This document shows, piece by piece, positions 9,360 to 20,192 of a DNA stretch of 34,782 nucleotides; the stretch's first letter is position 1; each line of letters opens with the position of its first letter. The position numbers were made by a program, and so were the translations under genes. Below the pieces are notes generated by a model. That model did not search any database, was not told the origin of the DNA, and saw only the letters and a list, made by a program, of their open reading frames with translations. Source of the stretch: Phaeoceros laevis (Eukaryota; Anthocerotophyta; Anthocerotopsida; Notothyladales); NCBI GenBank assembly GCA_049999765.1, contig JBNGIQ010006211.1, positions 1 to 34,782 of the forward strand, given 5' to 3'.

Positions 9360-10455
9360 CTACCCGCGTACTCCCTTCACAAAGCACAACTCGGCACGAC
9401 TTGGCTTTCGCTTTGGGCAAAAGCGACAAAGCATGCCTGAAGTTCTTGTTGCGAAGAAGCTCCTCGGCCAAGCGTCCCGCCATGCCGGCCTTTGAAAGCG
9501 GAGTGTGGTCAACATCGATGAGCTCCAAGGCGGTGTTGCTAGTCGTCAGCAGATCTACGAGAGCCTCAAGCACACCTGTGGCTGTCACTCCCACTGATCT
9601 GCTCGCACGCAGCTCCCTGAGAGTGGAGTTCTTTTTCAGTGCTGGGATGATGTGGCGCACCCAATCATCCGTGCTCAGAGGCGCTCTCCAAACATTTAAT
9701 TCGATCAAGCTCGTGTTGCGCTCGATCATCAAGGCCATGGATTCCACAGGGTACTCGCGTAGGTTACCAAATTCCACACTAGTAAGAGTTGTGTTGTTGG
9801 GCCTGTCGGGACCATGCGCATCCGAGGCCGGGGTGAGCAGCTCCAGCAGCAGGGACAAACCTTTTTTCCCAATCCTGTTGCTTCCCAAAGTGAGAGTGCG
9901 CAGTTTGGTATTCCGTGCCAGCGCTGTCAACAGGAAGCCGGCACCTCCGTCTGTCATGCCTGTGCGCAACATCTGCAGAAAGTTGAGGGACGTGTTATCC
10001 TTCAAGAGCTCCGCCACAAAGTCAGTCCCTTCATCACCTATATCTTCATTCTGCCCGATGTCGAGGCGCTCCAACGTTTGGTTCTCCTTCAACCCAGATA
10101 CGAGCAGCTTCACACCTTTGCTCGCCAAACCGGTTGAGGGCAAGTAGAGTTCCTTGAGACACCTGTTGCTTCTCAATACCCGTGCGAGCAGCTCGCAACC
10201 TCTTTCAGTGCCAAACACCCGCTGCTCTCTCAACCACAGATGGCTCACCTTGGAGGACTGGTGCCCTAAGTTGGCACACAGGCTTGCTGTCATGTCTTTG
10301 TCGAGGCGCGGAAAAGCTTTCAATCCCTCGGGGTACAAGTGCTCGTCAGGTCCCCGTGAGTATGTCAGGTCCACATGAGTGAAGGTGGAGAGCGCACCGG
10401 CACCGCGACCCAGCAAAGCCAGTATCAGAGGCACAAAGGCGGCTTCTTCCAGCAT
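9360..10455 (-). CDS. ROCO protein, N-terminal leucine-rich repeat exon
   Basis: From ATG 10455 the frame encodes about 365 residues of ribonuclease-inhibitor-type LRRs: units of ~28 residues such as LKELYLPSTGLASKGVKLL, LERLDIGQNEDIGDEGTDFV and LRTLTLGSNRIGKKGLSLLL. It ends with the link LLPKAKAKSCRVVLCEG leading into the Roc P-loop. The donor is CGGGTAG/GTATTG at 9359. An alternative start is ATG 10603 (MAASERPEWPGVPGLTADYL), which lies in another frame and would need one base removed near 10504-10515. The LRR part is presumably the ligand- or partner-binding surface of the ROCO protein. No signal peptide or membrane segment is seen. Confidence 0.8.
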
Positions 10456-10774
10456 ACCTAGGCCCTCTTCTCGCAGTGTCGATCCTGGACTGGGAGAGGC
10501 CAATCCCGCGCAGAACCACGCTGATATCGGTGTCCTCGGCTGCCAAGTAGTCTGCCGTTAAGCCAGGTACCCCTGGCCATTCTGGCCGTTCCGAAGCAGC
10601 CATTCTAGACACACCTGTAGGAATGCCCTCGGGACTGCCTTGAGGAGTGCCTGCCTGCTGGCGCGGAATTTCAAGGAGAGCCCTACAGGGGCGTCGGCAC
10701 CGAGCTCTGTACACCAAGCACTGCCCTAAGGCTATGACGCCAAACCGGCCAAACCGGAGAATAGAGAACACCAA

Positions 10775-12434
10775 GAGTGTAAGCCTAAGCTACAACTAAA
10801 AAGATAACTTAACTATGATGACACCCTTAGAAAAATGAATTATGAGCAAGCTAAAAAAGAAAATTATCTAAAGATAATCACCAATGCATAGAAAATAAGA
10901 GACCAATTGTTGTTGAAGTGCCGGGTCGTTGAGCAATTGACCAAGCAGTGCTCCCAGGCCAACTTGTAAATAATTGCTCCCTGTACACCTGGATCCTTCC
11001 TAAGGAACTTAGGGTTTAATGTTTCTTTTTTGTTTCAAGTGTGAAGGGACATTCACCATCATGGGGACAGCCTACAACTATACAGCTCGCAGAGCCGCCT
11101 CACCGTTTTTGGAGTCTTCAGCTTGGAATAGACCCACCTTTACCAACCACACCCACCTAAAGTGCGTGACCCTTGTAGAGGTGACCTCATCTAGAAGAGG
11201 GCCACAGATTTTGTATCTTGCCGCATTGACAACCTTTTGTGTTTCTTTTCTACTATTGTGTTAACTATCTCATGCCCACCTCTTATGCATCACACATGAT
11301 TCCAAGTTGCTAGTGCTGACTACGTAAGGGTGCAGAGGATGTCACCAATTTTTTTATCACTACCTCATTTCATTTAAGATCACGGGGACACTGGTAACGA
11401 ACCGGTGGTACATGGCCACTCTTTGCTGGGAGTGACGGTGATGAACCCGTGGTATATGNNNNNNNNNNTGCAACCCAGTTTTTGATATCCGTTACAAATT
11501 ACATATTTATTCATCAATACCGGACAAAGGGACACTGCTAATGAACCAGCTATCGGGTGGCCATATTTGGCAATATGGCCACTGTTTGCTGGATTGACAC
11601 AGACCTACGACCCAATTTTTTATCTTGCTCAATTTGCTCAATTTTTCATCTTCCATTGATTTATCTCTCATCATTGACAGCGCTGCCTTACTATTAATGA
11701 GCTTCCCTCCTTGACAGTCCCTACCAAAAGGCAGCACACTTGATTCCCTTGCGGAGTCGTTTAGGTGTGTGTTCCCCTAGTACTACTACCTTCCAACCAC
11801 AAACTACTACTACCTTCCAACAAAGGTATGAAGTGTGCGACTCTTCACACCTGCTAAAGTGTGTGACTTACGCAGTGAGTGTCAACAATGAACAAGAAAA
11901 CGAGCACAGCCTGCAAAATGGTCCATCCTGGAACTCGTTGAAGATTAATCTAGAAGGCGCCTCAAGTGGCAATGCCTGGCCCGCCTGCACCCGTATCCAG
12001 GTGCACATGTGCACATACCTACCCAAAGACGCGTTCCCGACTGGTCACGGTACCTCAGTTGATTGAGTCATCAGGTCGCTGACTAGTCATCGGAGCCTCA
12101 AGACGATAAGTACTAGACTAGAGTATGGTTTTTTGACTGCTTCAAGCCACCCGTCGCGACTTCTTCCGGACAGCATCTGTGACCACGTCCTGAAAGATAA
12201 CCGAGGTCCCTTGTCGCGTTTGGTTGTCCCATTTCACAAGTAAGTGCTTCACGAGTGCGCATTGCAGTTGACGCGCACGAGGTGAGAGAGAGAGGAAGGA
12301 AAGATTCTCAAGGAAGGCACTTTAATTTATTCAGCACTTTTTGGGGCGCAGCAATGCCATGGCGTGCATATGCCACAGTTTTCAGTTTCATTCATTCATT
12401 CATGATGGCTTGGATATCCTCGCTCGTCACTCGC
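10775..12434. other. Intergenic with 10-N gap, no gene recognised
   Basis: It is AT-richer than the flanking genes. There is a gap of 10 N at 11459-11468. Degenerate copies of a ~50-bp phrase surround the gap (GGTGGTACATGGCCACT, CGTGGTATATG, CGGGTGGCCATATTTGG), which suggests a local repeat that may have caused the gap. No convincing coding frame. Confidence 0.55.
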
Positions 12435-12960
12435 CTGCTCTTTCTTGACGAGCCCATCAGCGGTCTCAACAGCTTGGTTAACATGTATGCAAAATGCGGT
12501 AGTTTAGAGGAGGCTTGGCGATTGTTTGACAGACTTCCAGACAGGAATGTCTCATCTGCACAGCAAATGCTAACCGCGTATGCACAGCAAGGGATGGGAC
12601 AGGAAGCCCTTAGTCTTTACAACAGATGAAACATGTACAGGAGGGCCTCATTCCTCCCAATTCTGTTACATATGTATGCCTGCTGCAGGCATAGGTGTTG
12701 GAGCTCTTTCTGAGGGAAAGCAGCTGCGTGCACAGATCAAATCAAGGAACGAGGGCTGCAAGCGGATGTGGTTCTAGGTGGTAGCTTGGTTAACATGTAT
12801 GCAAGTGCGGCAGCTTAGGGAATGCGCGCACACTGTGGGACACACTTCCAGAGAGGAATGTTGTTACATGTAATTAATTCGATGATTGCAGCATATGCCC
12901 ATCCGGGGATGGGTGGGGAAGCCCTTGATCTTAATAACAGTATTATGGAACAGGATGACC
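12435..12960 (+). pseudogene. Eroded PPR repeats with an ABC-transporter-like head
   Basis: 12435-12473 reads LLFLDEPISGLNS, close to the Walker B/D-loop of ABCG transporters (LLFLDEPTSGLDS). It runs straight into PPR sequence SLVNMYAKCGSLEEAWRLFD, then AYAQQGMGQEALSLYNR and a TGA. Further PPR pieces follow in shifting frames: CLLQA-like text, LSEGKQLRAQIK, GSLVNMYA (about 12780) and LPERNVVT (about 12850). Multiple stops and frameshifts make it a relic. The ABC-like piece is too short to prove origin. Confidence 0.7.
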
Positions 12961-13897
12961 TCGTCCATCCTGGTTCTTTACGCATGCCTGCCTCCTGAAG
13001 GAGATGTGGTCCTAGATGGGTGGGTGGAGAGGCTCCTCCGACAAAGTTCGGACACAGTCCACGTCACCAGGACAGTACTGTAGTAAAAGAAGCTCGCTGA
13101 AACAAGAAATGCTTTACTAGGGGATGATGCGCGCTTTGTGGATACAGATGCTCCTCTTTCCTCAACTCCTTGGAAGTGCAATGGCCACTCTAGGGCATCG
13201 GAGAGCACCGTATGACGTGATACAGCAGTCTCAATTCCCAAGCACCCACCCTGCCCGTAGACACATGTTTGTAAACATCCCATCGATGTTGTACAGAATG
13301 GAGTACAATAGGAGTGGAGCAGCTAGGCAGCTGGGGGAGGCCCTACGTACTGGTATAGCCTGTCCAAAACAGCATTTCCAACATCATTGTAAAACATGGG
13401 TCCAGGATTGCAGTAGAGTACTAGCTAGCTAGCTCGGCTCACAACCTTGGAGCCCTACAATTGCTGGCTGGCTAGCTAGCTAGCAAGCCAGTGCAGGCTT
13501 GAAAACAGGGAACAAGTTCAAATTGACATATCTAGGTCGATACCTGCAGCTGGCTAGCAATTGCAAGCCAACCTTGGAAAAGCGTGAGCTTCATCTGAAA
13601 GCATCCATGCCTGCATCGGTCCTTGAGCCTTACTAGGGGTCCGGTCAGTATCAAATGTATCATCTACAGACATGTGTGTGTGGGGTTAAGCACCATGCCC
13701 ATACCTACAGAACGCCAAATCCTAGTACTAGTGGAGCTACCTTTCAAGACTTTTTCCTCCCTGATGGCCACACTTTGCAAGAGTTCAGGAACCCATCACA
13801 GGTTATGATACATTGCGAGCTCAACAGTTTCTGTGGAGTCAGTCTGTCGAGCATTTCATCCCCCTCACATTTGATGAACCTTGTCCACGGGTGGACA
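12961..13897. other. Intergenic, no gene recognised
   Basis: It holds a short palindromic CTAG-rich stretch (13420-13495, repeats of TAGC and GGCT on both sides of an 'ACAATTG' core) and no domain-bearing frame. The PPR relic on the left has no clear right boundary. Confidence 0.5.
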
Positions 13898-14155
13898 CTA
13901 CTCAGCAAGTGTCGTAGTTCGCTCCTTCACAAGGCCGTCTTTGTCGTACTTGATCTCCATGGTGCTAATGACTCTGTAAGATTCGCCATCCCGCTCATAT
14001 TTGGTTGTTCTGGTGGTGCGGCCTCCGAATTCATTGACCCCCTTGACACCCACCGTCTTGGAATGCGTGTCCACCTGATCTTCTGCTGCATCAAAAGCGA
14101 GCGCCCCATTGTGTTTCCCCCGAGGAGCAGCGGCTCCGCGGGCTCCCTTCTTCAT
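13898..14155 (-). CDS. Small unrecognised protein (85 aa) or terminal exon
   Basis: From ATG 14155 the frame encodes a hydrophilic, basic 85-residue protein: MKKGARGAAAPRGKHNGALA, then VGVKGVNEFGGRTTRTTKYE, then YRVISTMEIKYDKDGLVKER. Alternating hydrophobic residues in the second half suggest beta strands. It has no membrane segment or signal peptide. Upstream sequence contains several acceptor-like CAGs, so it may be the last exon of a longer gene. I do not recognise the family; composition and codon use look more coding than the neighbouring shadows. Confidence 0.4.
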   Translation of the reverse strand: MKKGARGAAAPRGKHNGALAFDAAEDQVDTHSKTVGVKGVNEFGGRTTRTTKYERDGESYRVISTMEIKYDKDGLVKERTTTLAE

Positions 14156-14316
14156 GCTGCTCTGCTGCCGGGAAGGAAGGAGCCTGGAAGCACTTGTAAC
14201 CACAAGGTGCTCTACAGCTGGCTAGCGCTGCCTCCAGGGCCGTTCGGGAGAGATGCAACCCTGTTGACAGTGCTGCCCTTGGAGACTGGCAAGTTGGGAG
14301 CACCACAGGCCCGGAT

Positions 14317-14718
14317 GTAGTCTAGTGAAGCACGAGATTCTCCTCTCTCCTCCCGCACCGCATTCTGTGTGGAGATGCGACAAGCGAAGGAGATAAAATA
14401 TTTCATGTGAACCTTCTGCGTCAGTCACCGGGGCTGGAATCGTGTGGAAGCAGTCAAAGATACGAAGTCAACGGGGCGCTAACGATGAAGGAACGCGGAT
14501 CAATTGACTGATCAAGGAACGTGCCAGAACCCGGTGGCAAGTAGGGGCAGTGCGCACCCAGCTAGCGCACCGCAGAGAGTTTCCCGAGGCTCAAGTGATA
14601 AGCAAACCACGGATCCATCGTGGTTGAGGATTCAGAACGTTGGCGAGATCGAGATCCTTCGGGTTCGTGAGCACTTTGGTAGTGCTTTGTTGAAGTCTGG
14701 TCCTGACAAAAGAAAAAG
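14317..14718 (+). promoter_or_regulatory. Duplicated 5' flank of the DUF247 gene (copy 1)
   Basis: The stretch starting GTAGTCTAGTGAAGC is repeated, with substitutions and small indels, at 18321-18782. Shared blocks include GATGCGACAAGCGAAGGAGAT, GTCAGTCACCGGGGCTG and ATCAATTGACTGATCAA. The two copies precede the two DUF247 start codons by similar distances. They probably carry the promoter and 5' UTR, but no specific element can be named. Confidence 0.6.
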
Positions 14719-16263
14719 ATGGGGTCTGTCTCCGACTTGGTCATTGTGATCGACGCTGAGGAGGGTGCTGCTGGGAGTAAAAACATATTTCGGGTGCCAG
14801 ATTACCTCAAGTCCTTCTCCCCAGATCACTTCAAGCCCATGGAGTGGAGGCTGGGCTTGCACACCCATACCAGGCTCAGCACCACTGACGGGGGTCTGGA
14901 CATCTTCAAAGTGGAGGTTGCCCGGATGCTGGCACGGGGACCCGGTGCGGCCTCGTCCCCGGGAGAGCCAAGGGACCTCATGGCCTCCAAGACATGGCAG
15001 GATTTCTGGCAGGACCTTGACCTGAAGAAGGCAGAAGCAGCCTACGATTGCAGAACCCCTGCGGAGGACCAAGCTGGTGGTATCCAGCACCCGCCCGCTG
15101 TATTGTTGGCAATTGACGCGCTCTTTCTGTGTGCCTACCTGCGCTCCATTCGTTACTCGGTGTGCTGGGGTTACCCGTTCAGGCGGGTATTTCGTGACTC
15201 CCGATTCGAAGCCCGGAGGTACCCCTTCTACCGGGATCTGCTCATTCTGGACAACCAGGTGCCCATGCCCCTACTGCTGGCAGTCATCCGGCACCTGACC
15301 AAGGCGGAGGCATTGAGGGAGCCGATAAAGGAGGACTTGGCTGATGCCGACCTTGACACTCTGGCGCGGGAGACGCTCAACAGCCTGCTTTTGGAAGTGG
15401 TTGCTTGTGTGTACCCCTTCAACCACGGAGTGGAACTCGATTTGGAGAGCGAGGTTTTGAGCAAGTACTTGGCAGCCCATTTCTCTACCAAAGGTCCCGA
15501 TGCCCTGTGGAGGTGCGACCATGTCCTTGCCTGTGCCTACCTAGCCATCTGCGGAGGAGAAAATCCGGAGGTAGACTCGGATGCTGATACTCAGGATGAT
15601 GAGACCAGACCTAAGAGGCAGAGCTGGAGCAGCAAGTATCGTGAGTGGAGCAGGCCAGGGAAGGACAAGAAAAGGGCAGCAGAAGCAAGGTACAGGAACC
15701 GGTACAGGGTGCCCTCAGCCACAAACCTGAGGAGATCGGGCGTCAAATTCAAGGTCACCGACGATTCTCTTAGACTGTCCAACATCAAGTTCGACATGCC
15801 CAACCACACCTTGCTACTGCCCAAGCTCGTCATGGACGACCACACGGCCACACGGTTCCGCAACCTCGCACTCTACGAGCAGCTGCAGGTGCATGCAAGG
15901 CCTGATTTCAGGACCTACTTGCTGCTCATGAGCAGCTTGGTGGATAATGCCCAGGATGTCCGGCTGCTTATCGAGAGCAACGTGCTTGTCAACCATCTGA
16001 GCAACGATGAAGCTGCAGCTCGGGATTGGAATGGCATGTGCGAAGGGCTCTTCATTCCGCCCAACCCGCCAAAGTACTGGCTCCAACTGCAGGAGCGCAT
16101 TAGCAAGTACGACAAGGCCAGGCACAATAGGTGGATGGCTGACTTCAGGACCGCAAACTGTGCAGATCCTTGGCGTATCACAGCATTCGCGCTTGCTTGC
16201 ATCTTCACCGCTGCATCCTTTTTACAGGCTGCCATTTCATTTGCTTCCTACGACTGGAGATAG
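14719..16263 (+). CDS. DUF247 family membrane-anchored protein (full length)
   Basis: It encodes 514 residues from ATG 14719 (A at -3, AAAAAGATGG) to TAG 16261-16263, without introns. DUF247 hallmarks occur in order: FRVPDYLKSFSPDHFKPMEW near the start, LLAIDALFLCAYLRS, FYRDLLILDNQVPMPLLLAV (~170-189), then ATNLRRSGVKFKV with LSNIKFDMPNHTLLLPKLVM, RNLALYEQL, LLIESNVLVNHLSND, a KYDKARHNRWMADF stretch and a C-terminal membrane segment TAFALACIFTAASFLQAAIS. DUF247 is a large plant-specific family; grass members act at self-incompatibility loci, but most have no known function. A basic linker (~295-325) follows an acidic stretch. Copy 2 at 18783 is its truncated duplicate. Confidence 0.88.
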   Translation: MGSVSDLVIVIDAEEGAAGSKNIFRVPDYLKSFSPDHFKPMEWRLGLHTHTRLSTTDGGLDIFKVEVARMLARGPGAASSPGEPRDLMASKTWQDFWQDLDLKKAEAAYDCRTPAEDQAGGIQHPPAVLLAIDALFLCAYLRSIRYSVCWGYPFRRVFRDSRFEARRYPFYRDLLILDNQVPMPLLLAVIRHLTKAEALREPIKEDLADADLDTLARETLNSLLLEVVACVYPFNHGVELDLESEVLSKYLAAHFSTKGPDALWRCDHVLACAYLAICGGENPEVDSDADTQDDETRPKRQSWSSKYREWSRPGKDKKRAAEARYRNRYRVPSATNLRRSGVKFKVTDDSLRLSNIKFDMPNHTLLLPKLVMDDHTATRFRNLALYEQLQVHARPDFRTYLLLMSSLVDNAQDVRLLIESNVLVNHLSNDEAAARDWNGMCEGLFIPPNPPKYWLQLQERISKYDKARHNRWMADFRTANCADPWRITAFALACIFTAASFLQAAISFASYDWR

Positions 16264-18320
16264 TAGACCTAGCATGTCAGGCTCCACCGAGCTCCGCATC
16301 AAATAATTTCAACATGTATCAGTTGGTCACACATTCTGCTTCCTCCTTCCTTACTTCATGGCTACCTGTAGCTCTCTATAGCTAGCTAGGAGACTGTGTG
16401 CAGGAGCAGGCACTGCTAGATAGCTAGTCATAGCTAGATTGCTGCAGAGTTGGTTGGTCTAGCGGGATTGGGCAGGTCTACACAACTTGAAGCTTCCGAT
16501 GAAGACTTGTGCTTCTGGGATGCAGGGGGTGACTGGAGGCATGTTAAAGAAGATCATGTGGACCCACAAGGTCCTATACTAGTAAGTCTAACTTATCTGT
16601 AATGTCTTCAGGACTGCTTGGTCACCACGGATGTCTTCAAGACTTTCCGTCCTTGGAGGTTTTCTATTGATGATGATGTGTAGACCTTCAAGTTTACCTC
16701 TGTATTCACTTGAGACAGCTCTGAAGGCTATGATAGATAATTCCAAGGAGGTAACCTTGGAACAGCGTTACACCTAGGCTGGCACCTACCACGGACATCT
16801 TTGAAGCTGTGGAGTCGACTGTTCCAGACAAACGGTAAGCTTAAAGAGGTTTTAAACGTTTTACTAGCTCCACACGATGTAGGTGATGCTTGTGAGCGGG
16901 CAGCAGGTTGCAGGGACTTGTTGTTTTTTCCCCAGCCAGAGAAGTTGCTCTTCTCTTCACCTGGTAAATATATTTGAGACAGTATGTATTAGATCTACCA
17001 TAGCTCGTCCTCGTCTCAGGTTTAACGTATACCTTCCAAAAATTTGCAGGCTGTGGCTCGTTTTCCTGGCGATCTGTTCATTGTTAACACGCACTTCATA
17101 ATATTTGATGCAGGCAGTTTTCCAAGCTTGACAAGAGTTTGGAAGTTGAAGTTGTGCCCAACTTAATTACGGGACTGGCACTTTTACTAGGGCTTGCAAC
17201 AGGCGTGAAAACCCTTGGGCAATGGCAGGCATCATGCGAGGCAACGGCAGGCAGGCAGGTATCAGTTGACCAACAAGCGTCACAAACAGGACACCTGTAG
17301 GCACTTAGCTTATTAGACTAATCTCAGCTGGAAGTTATAACGAAATCTATTCCTTCCAGTTTGTTCGAAGACCAGTGTCCTCTCTTAGTGTAATTGGTGC
17401 CTGGGTGGTTGGGGTCGTATTTGCTTGGTGCCTGGCTGGGTGCTTGAGGGTCGCATTTTTGTCCGCCTCTCAAGTTGTCGAAGACACCAGCGAGTGCAGT
17501 GGAAAGGCTACTAGGGCCACTTCCACGAAGGACAAGTGGCAAAGGTAAAGCACATCTACTTTTTCTTGCGGTCCGCAGACCATTTTTAGGAAAAGGGTGT
17601 TTTCTTCCCAAAGTGTCTGCAGTGTGCAGCATGGATAGCTTCACACAGAACGCTGCACGTGTGAAGCCTACCGCAGAAGAAGCGGGGTGACACATCGGTC
17701 CTGGTGCTCAATGAGGAGAATGGTTGCGTCACTTGGATGCCACTAAACCAGAAATTAGGTTCAAGAGGCAAGTAACAAACTGTTTCACTTACGCAGTTCC
17801 ATTAGAATGCGTCTGCTGCATGCGTAAGTGAAACAGCCAACAGACGTTGGCTGGCATGCTGCTAGTGTACTAATTACTCAGAGAAGTGCTGCCAAAGAAC
17901 GTCCCACGAATTTGAAAGACATTTTTACATATGTCGGTGAACGACACAACGCTACATGTATACAGCCATTACACAACGGCAGACACAGACACTCATCAGT
18001 TGTCTGCGGCAGACAGACTGGTGTAGAGAAAAAGCCCTTTGCTCCTGAGGAATCACACCTCCAACTTTTTAAATCAGCTAAAAGCATGGTATTAGTGTGA
18101 CACCCATAGTCTGGACAGCTATAATATATACATCCTGAGGCATCTCCATATCCTTACAAGTTTACAAGAGTTGGTATATCCATTGTTGATCTGAAGTTGA
18201 TGCTCCTCGAGCTGGCTTGCCGCCATGATCCATGTTGAAAATAAGGGGCACCCATCATCTTGTCAGGAAGTCCTAGTCCTGAGCAAAGCCAAGGGAGTTC
18301 ACCAAGTTTCTTACTTGTAA
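16264..18320. other. 3' flank and spacer between DUF247 copies
   Basis: No gene is recognised. A minus-strand open stretch at 17324-17695 has no known motif. The spacer holds block R (17635-17714), which reappears at 19668-19748 after the truncated DUF247, and a second shared block (17952-17987, again at 19774-19809). This shows that the spacer belongs to the duplicated unit. Confidence 0.6.
17780..17836. repeat. 16-bp perfect inverted repeat
   Basis: CTGTTTCACTTACGCA (17780-17795) is followed after 25 bp by its exact reverse complement (17821-17836). It lies in a stretch present in the first duplicated spacer but absent between the corresponding blocks of the second copy, so it may be a small insertion. 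Confidence 0.9.
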
Positions 18321-18782
18321 GTAGTCTAGTGAAGCTTGCACGAGGTTCTCCTCTAGAGCTCCGAGGTCCCGCACCGCATTAGAACTGTGTCTACAGAGAT
18401 GCGACAAGCGAAGGAGATATAATATTACATGTGAACTTTGTGCGTCAGTCACCGGGGCTGATCGTGCTGGAAGCAGTCAAAGGTACGAAGCCCACGGGGC
18501 GGTAACGATGGAGAAACGCGAATCAATTGACTGATCAACCAACGTGCCAGAACCGGCCGGTGGACCCACGGCAAGTAGGGGGAGGGCGAACCCAGCTAGC
18601 CATAGCCCACTTGTACCTGTAGAGAGTTGAAATCCCTCATCAGGCTCTTGAAAGTGATAAGCAAGCTGGTCACGGATCCATCCATCGTGGTTTCAAGAGG
18701 ATTCAGCTCGTTGGCGAGATCGAGATCCTTGGGGTTCGTGAGTGAGCACTTCGGTAGTGAGCAGGACTTGAACAAAACAAAA
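18321..18782 (+). promoter_or_regulatory. Duplicated 5' flank of the DUF247 gene (copy 2)
   Basis: This is the diverged counterpart of 14317-14718, with several short insertions. The similarity continues into the coding frame, so regulatory sequence was copied with the gene. Confidence 0.6.
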
Positions 18783-19649
18783 ATGTTGATGGGGTCTGTC
18801 CCCGACTTGGTCATTGTGATCGACGGTGAGGAGAGTGCTGCTGGGAGTGCAATCATACGGGTGCCAGATAACCTCAGGTCCTTATCCCCAGATCACTTCA
18901 AGCCCATGGAGTGGACGCTGGGCTTGCACACCCATACCAGGCTCAATACCAGTGCCGGGGGTCTGGACGTCTTCAAAGTGAAGGTTGCCCGGATGCTGGC
19001 ACGGGGACCCGGTGCGGCGGCGTCCCCGGGAGAGCCAAGGGACCTCATGGCCTCCAAGACATGGCAGGATTTATGGCAGGACCTTGACCTGGAGAAGGCA
19101 CAGGCAGCGTACGATGGCAGAACCCCTGCGGAGGACCAAGCTGGTGGTGTCCAGCACCCGCCCGCTGCATTGTTGGCAATTGACGCGCTCTTTCTGTGTG
19201 CCTACCTGCGCTCCATTCGTTACTCGGTGTGCTGGGGTTACCCGTTCAGGCGGGTATTTCGTGACTCCCGATTCGAAGCCTGGAGGTACCCCTTCTACCG
19301 GGATCTGCTCATTCTGGACAACCAGGTGCCCATGCCCCTACTGCTGGCAGTCATCCGGCACCTGACCAAGGCGGAGGTATTGAGGGACCCCAGAGAGAAG
19401 GACTTGGCTATCCGGCGACTGATCGTGGCGGAGGCATTGAGGGACCCGATAAAGAAGGACTCGGCTATCACGATTAAGGTGAAGGCATTGAGTGATGCCG
19501 ACCTTGACACTCTGGCGCGGGAGACGCTCAACAGCCTGCTTTTGGAAGTGGTTGCTTGTGTGTACCCCTTCAACCACGGAGTGTATTCGGAGAGCGGCGG
19601 GGATGTGACTCGGAGGTACGTGGCAGCCCATTTCTCTATGGCAAAATGA
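18783..19649 (+). pseudogene. DUF247 protein, truncated duplicate
   Basis: From ATG 18783 (or the second ATG at 18789) it encodes 288 residues closely matching the first ~255 residues of the gene at 14719: RVPDNLRSLSPDHFKPMEWT, ARGPGAAASPGEPRDLMASK and FYRDLLILDNQVPMPLLLAV. It then diverges after NHGV and stops at TGA 19647-19649, so the KFKV region, the C-terminal half and the membrane anchor are missing. Between AVIRHLTKAE and DADLDTLARE it has an extra ~28 residues built from repeats of an A-E-x-L-R-D-P-x-x-K-D unit. The truncation point is ~20 bp before block R shared with the spacer downstream of copy 1, which points to an internal deletion of ~2 kb. It could still make a soluble protein, but I infer it is non-functional. 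Confidence 0.75.
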
Positions 19650-20192
19650 CATCGAAAACACAGCAGAATAGCTTCACACAGAACGCTGCATGTGTGAAGC
19701 CTACCCGCAGAAAGAGGTGGGGTGACACATTGTTCTGGTGCTCAATGAAGAGACTAGCATGCCAAACTCTAGACTACATGTATACAGCCATTTCACAACG
19801 GTAGACACATGGCCCATTCACATACAGTAGACCTGGGCGCTCACCTTGACGTGGGCCGAAAAGAACGGGCCCCGTTTTTTTTCGGTCCTGGAGGAAAGTT
19901 TCTCACCAACGGCACAGGCCTTGAGTTTAATAGGAGGAGGGATGACGATAAGATCCGTAGTAGGCCCTTTCGCCAATCCTTCATTAGCCATCCCCCTCAT
20001 ACATGGCTATGAAAATCCACGGTGCTTCACATCCTCATACAGCCACCCTGAGCGTGTAAGCAAGCCTCTTCCACCTGCCGGTAAAACCACGAATATTCCC
20101 TGACAGCACCTTGTCCCAAGTGTCCTGAAGCCTAACTTTCGCATCCACCTGAAAGCTCGCTCTCATTGACTAGAAAACCAGCACCAACTGTG
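19650..20192. other. Intergenic, block R copy and 3' flank of PPR gene
   Basis: It contains block R (19668-19748) and the second shared block (19774-19809) of the DUF247 duplication. The rest up to the PPR stop codon at 20193 has no recognised gene. Confidence 0.6.

Noticed and set aside
6432-10603. Bacterial contamination as source of the LRR-Roc-COR-caspase locus
   Set aside because: Predicted GT-AG introns complete the P-loop and keep phase, and no gap separates it from the plant PPR gene on the left.
17324-17695. 123-codon minus-strand frame
   Set aside because: It overlaps block R, which is shared with a non-coding context at 19668-19748 where the frame is not kept.
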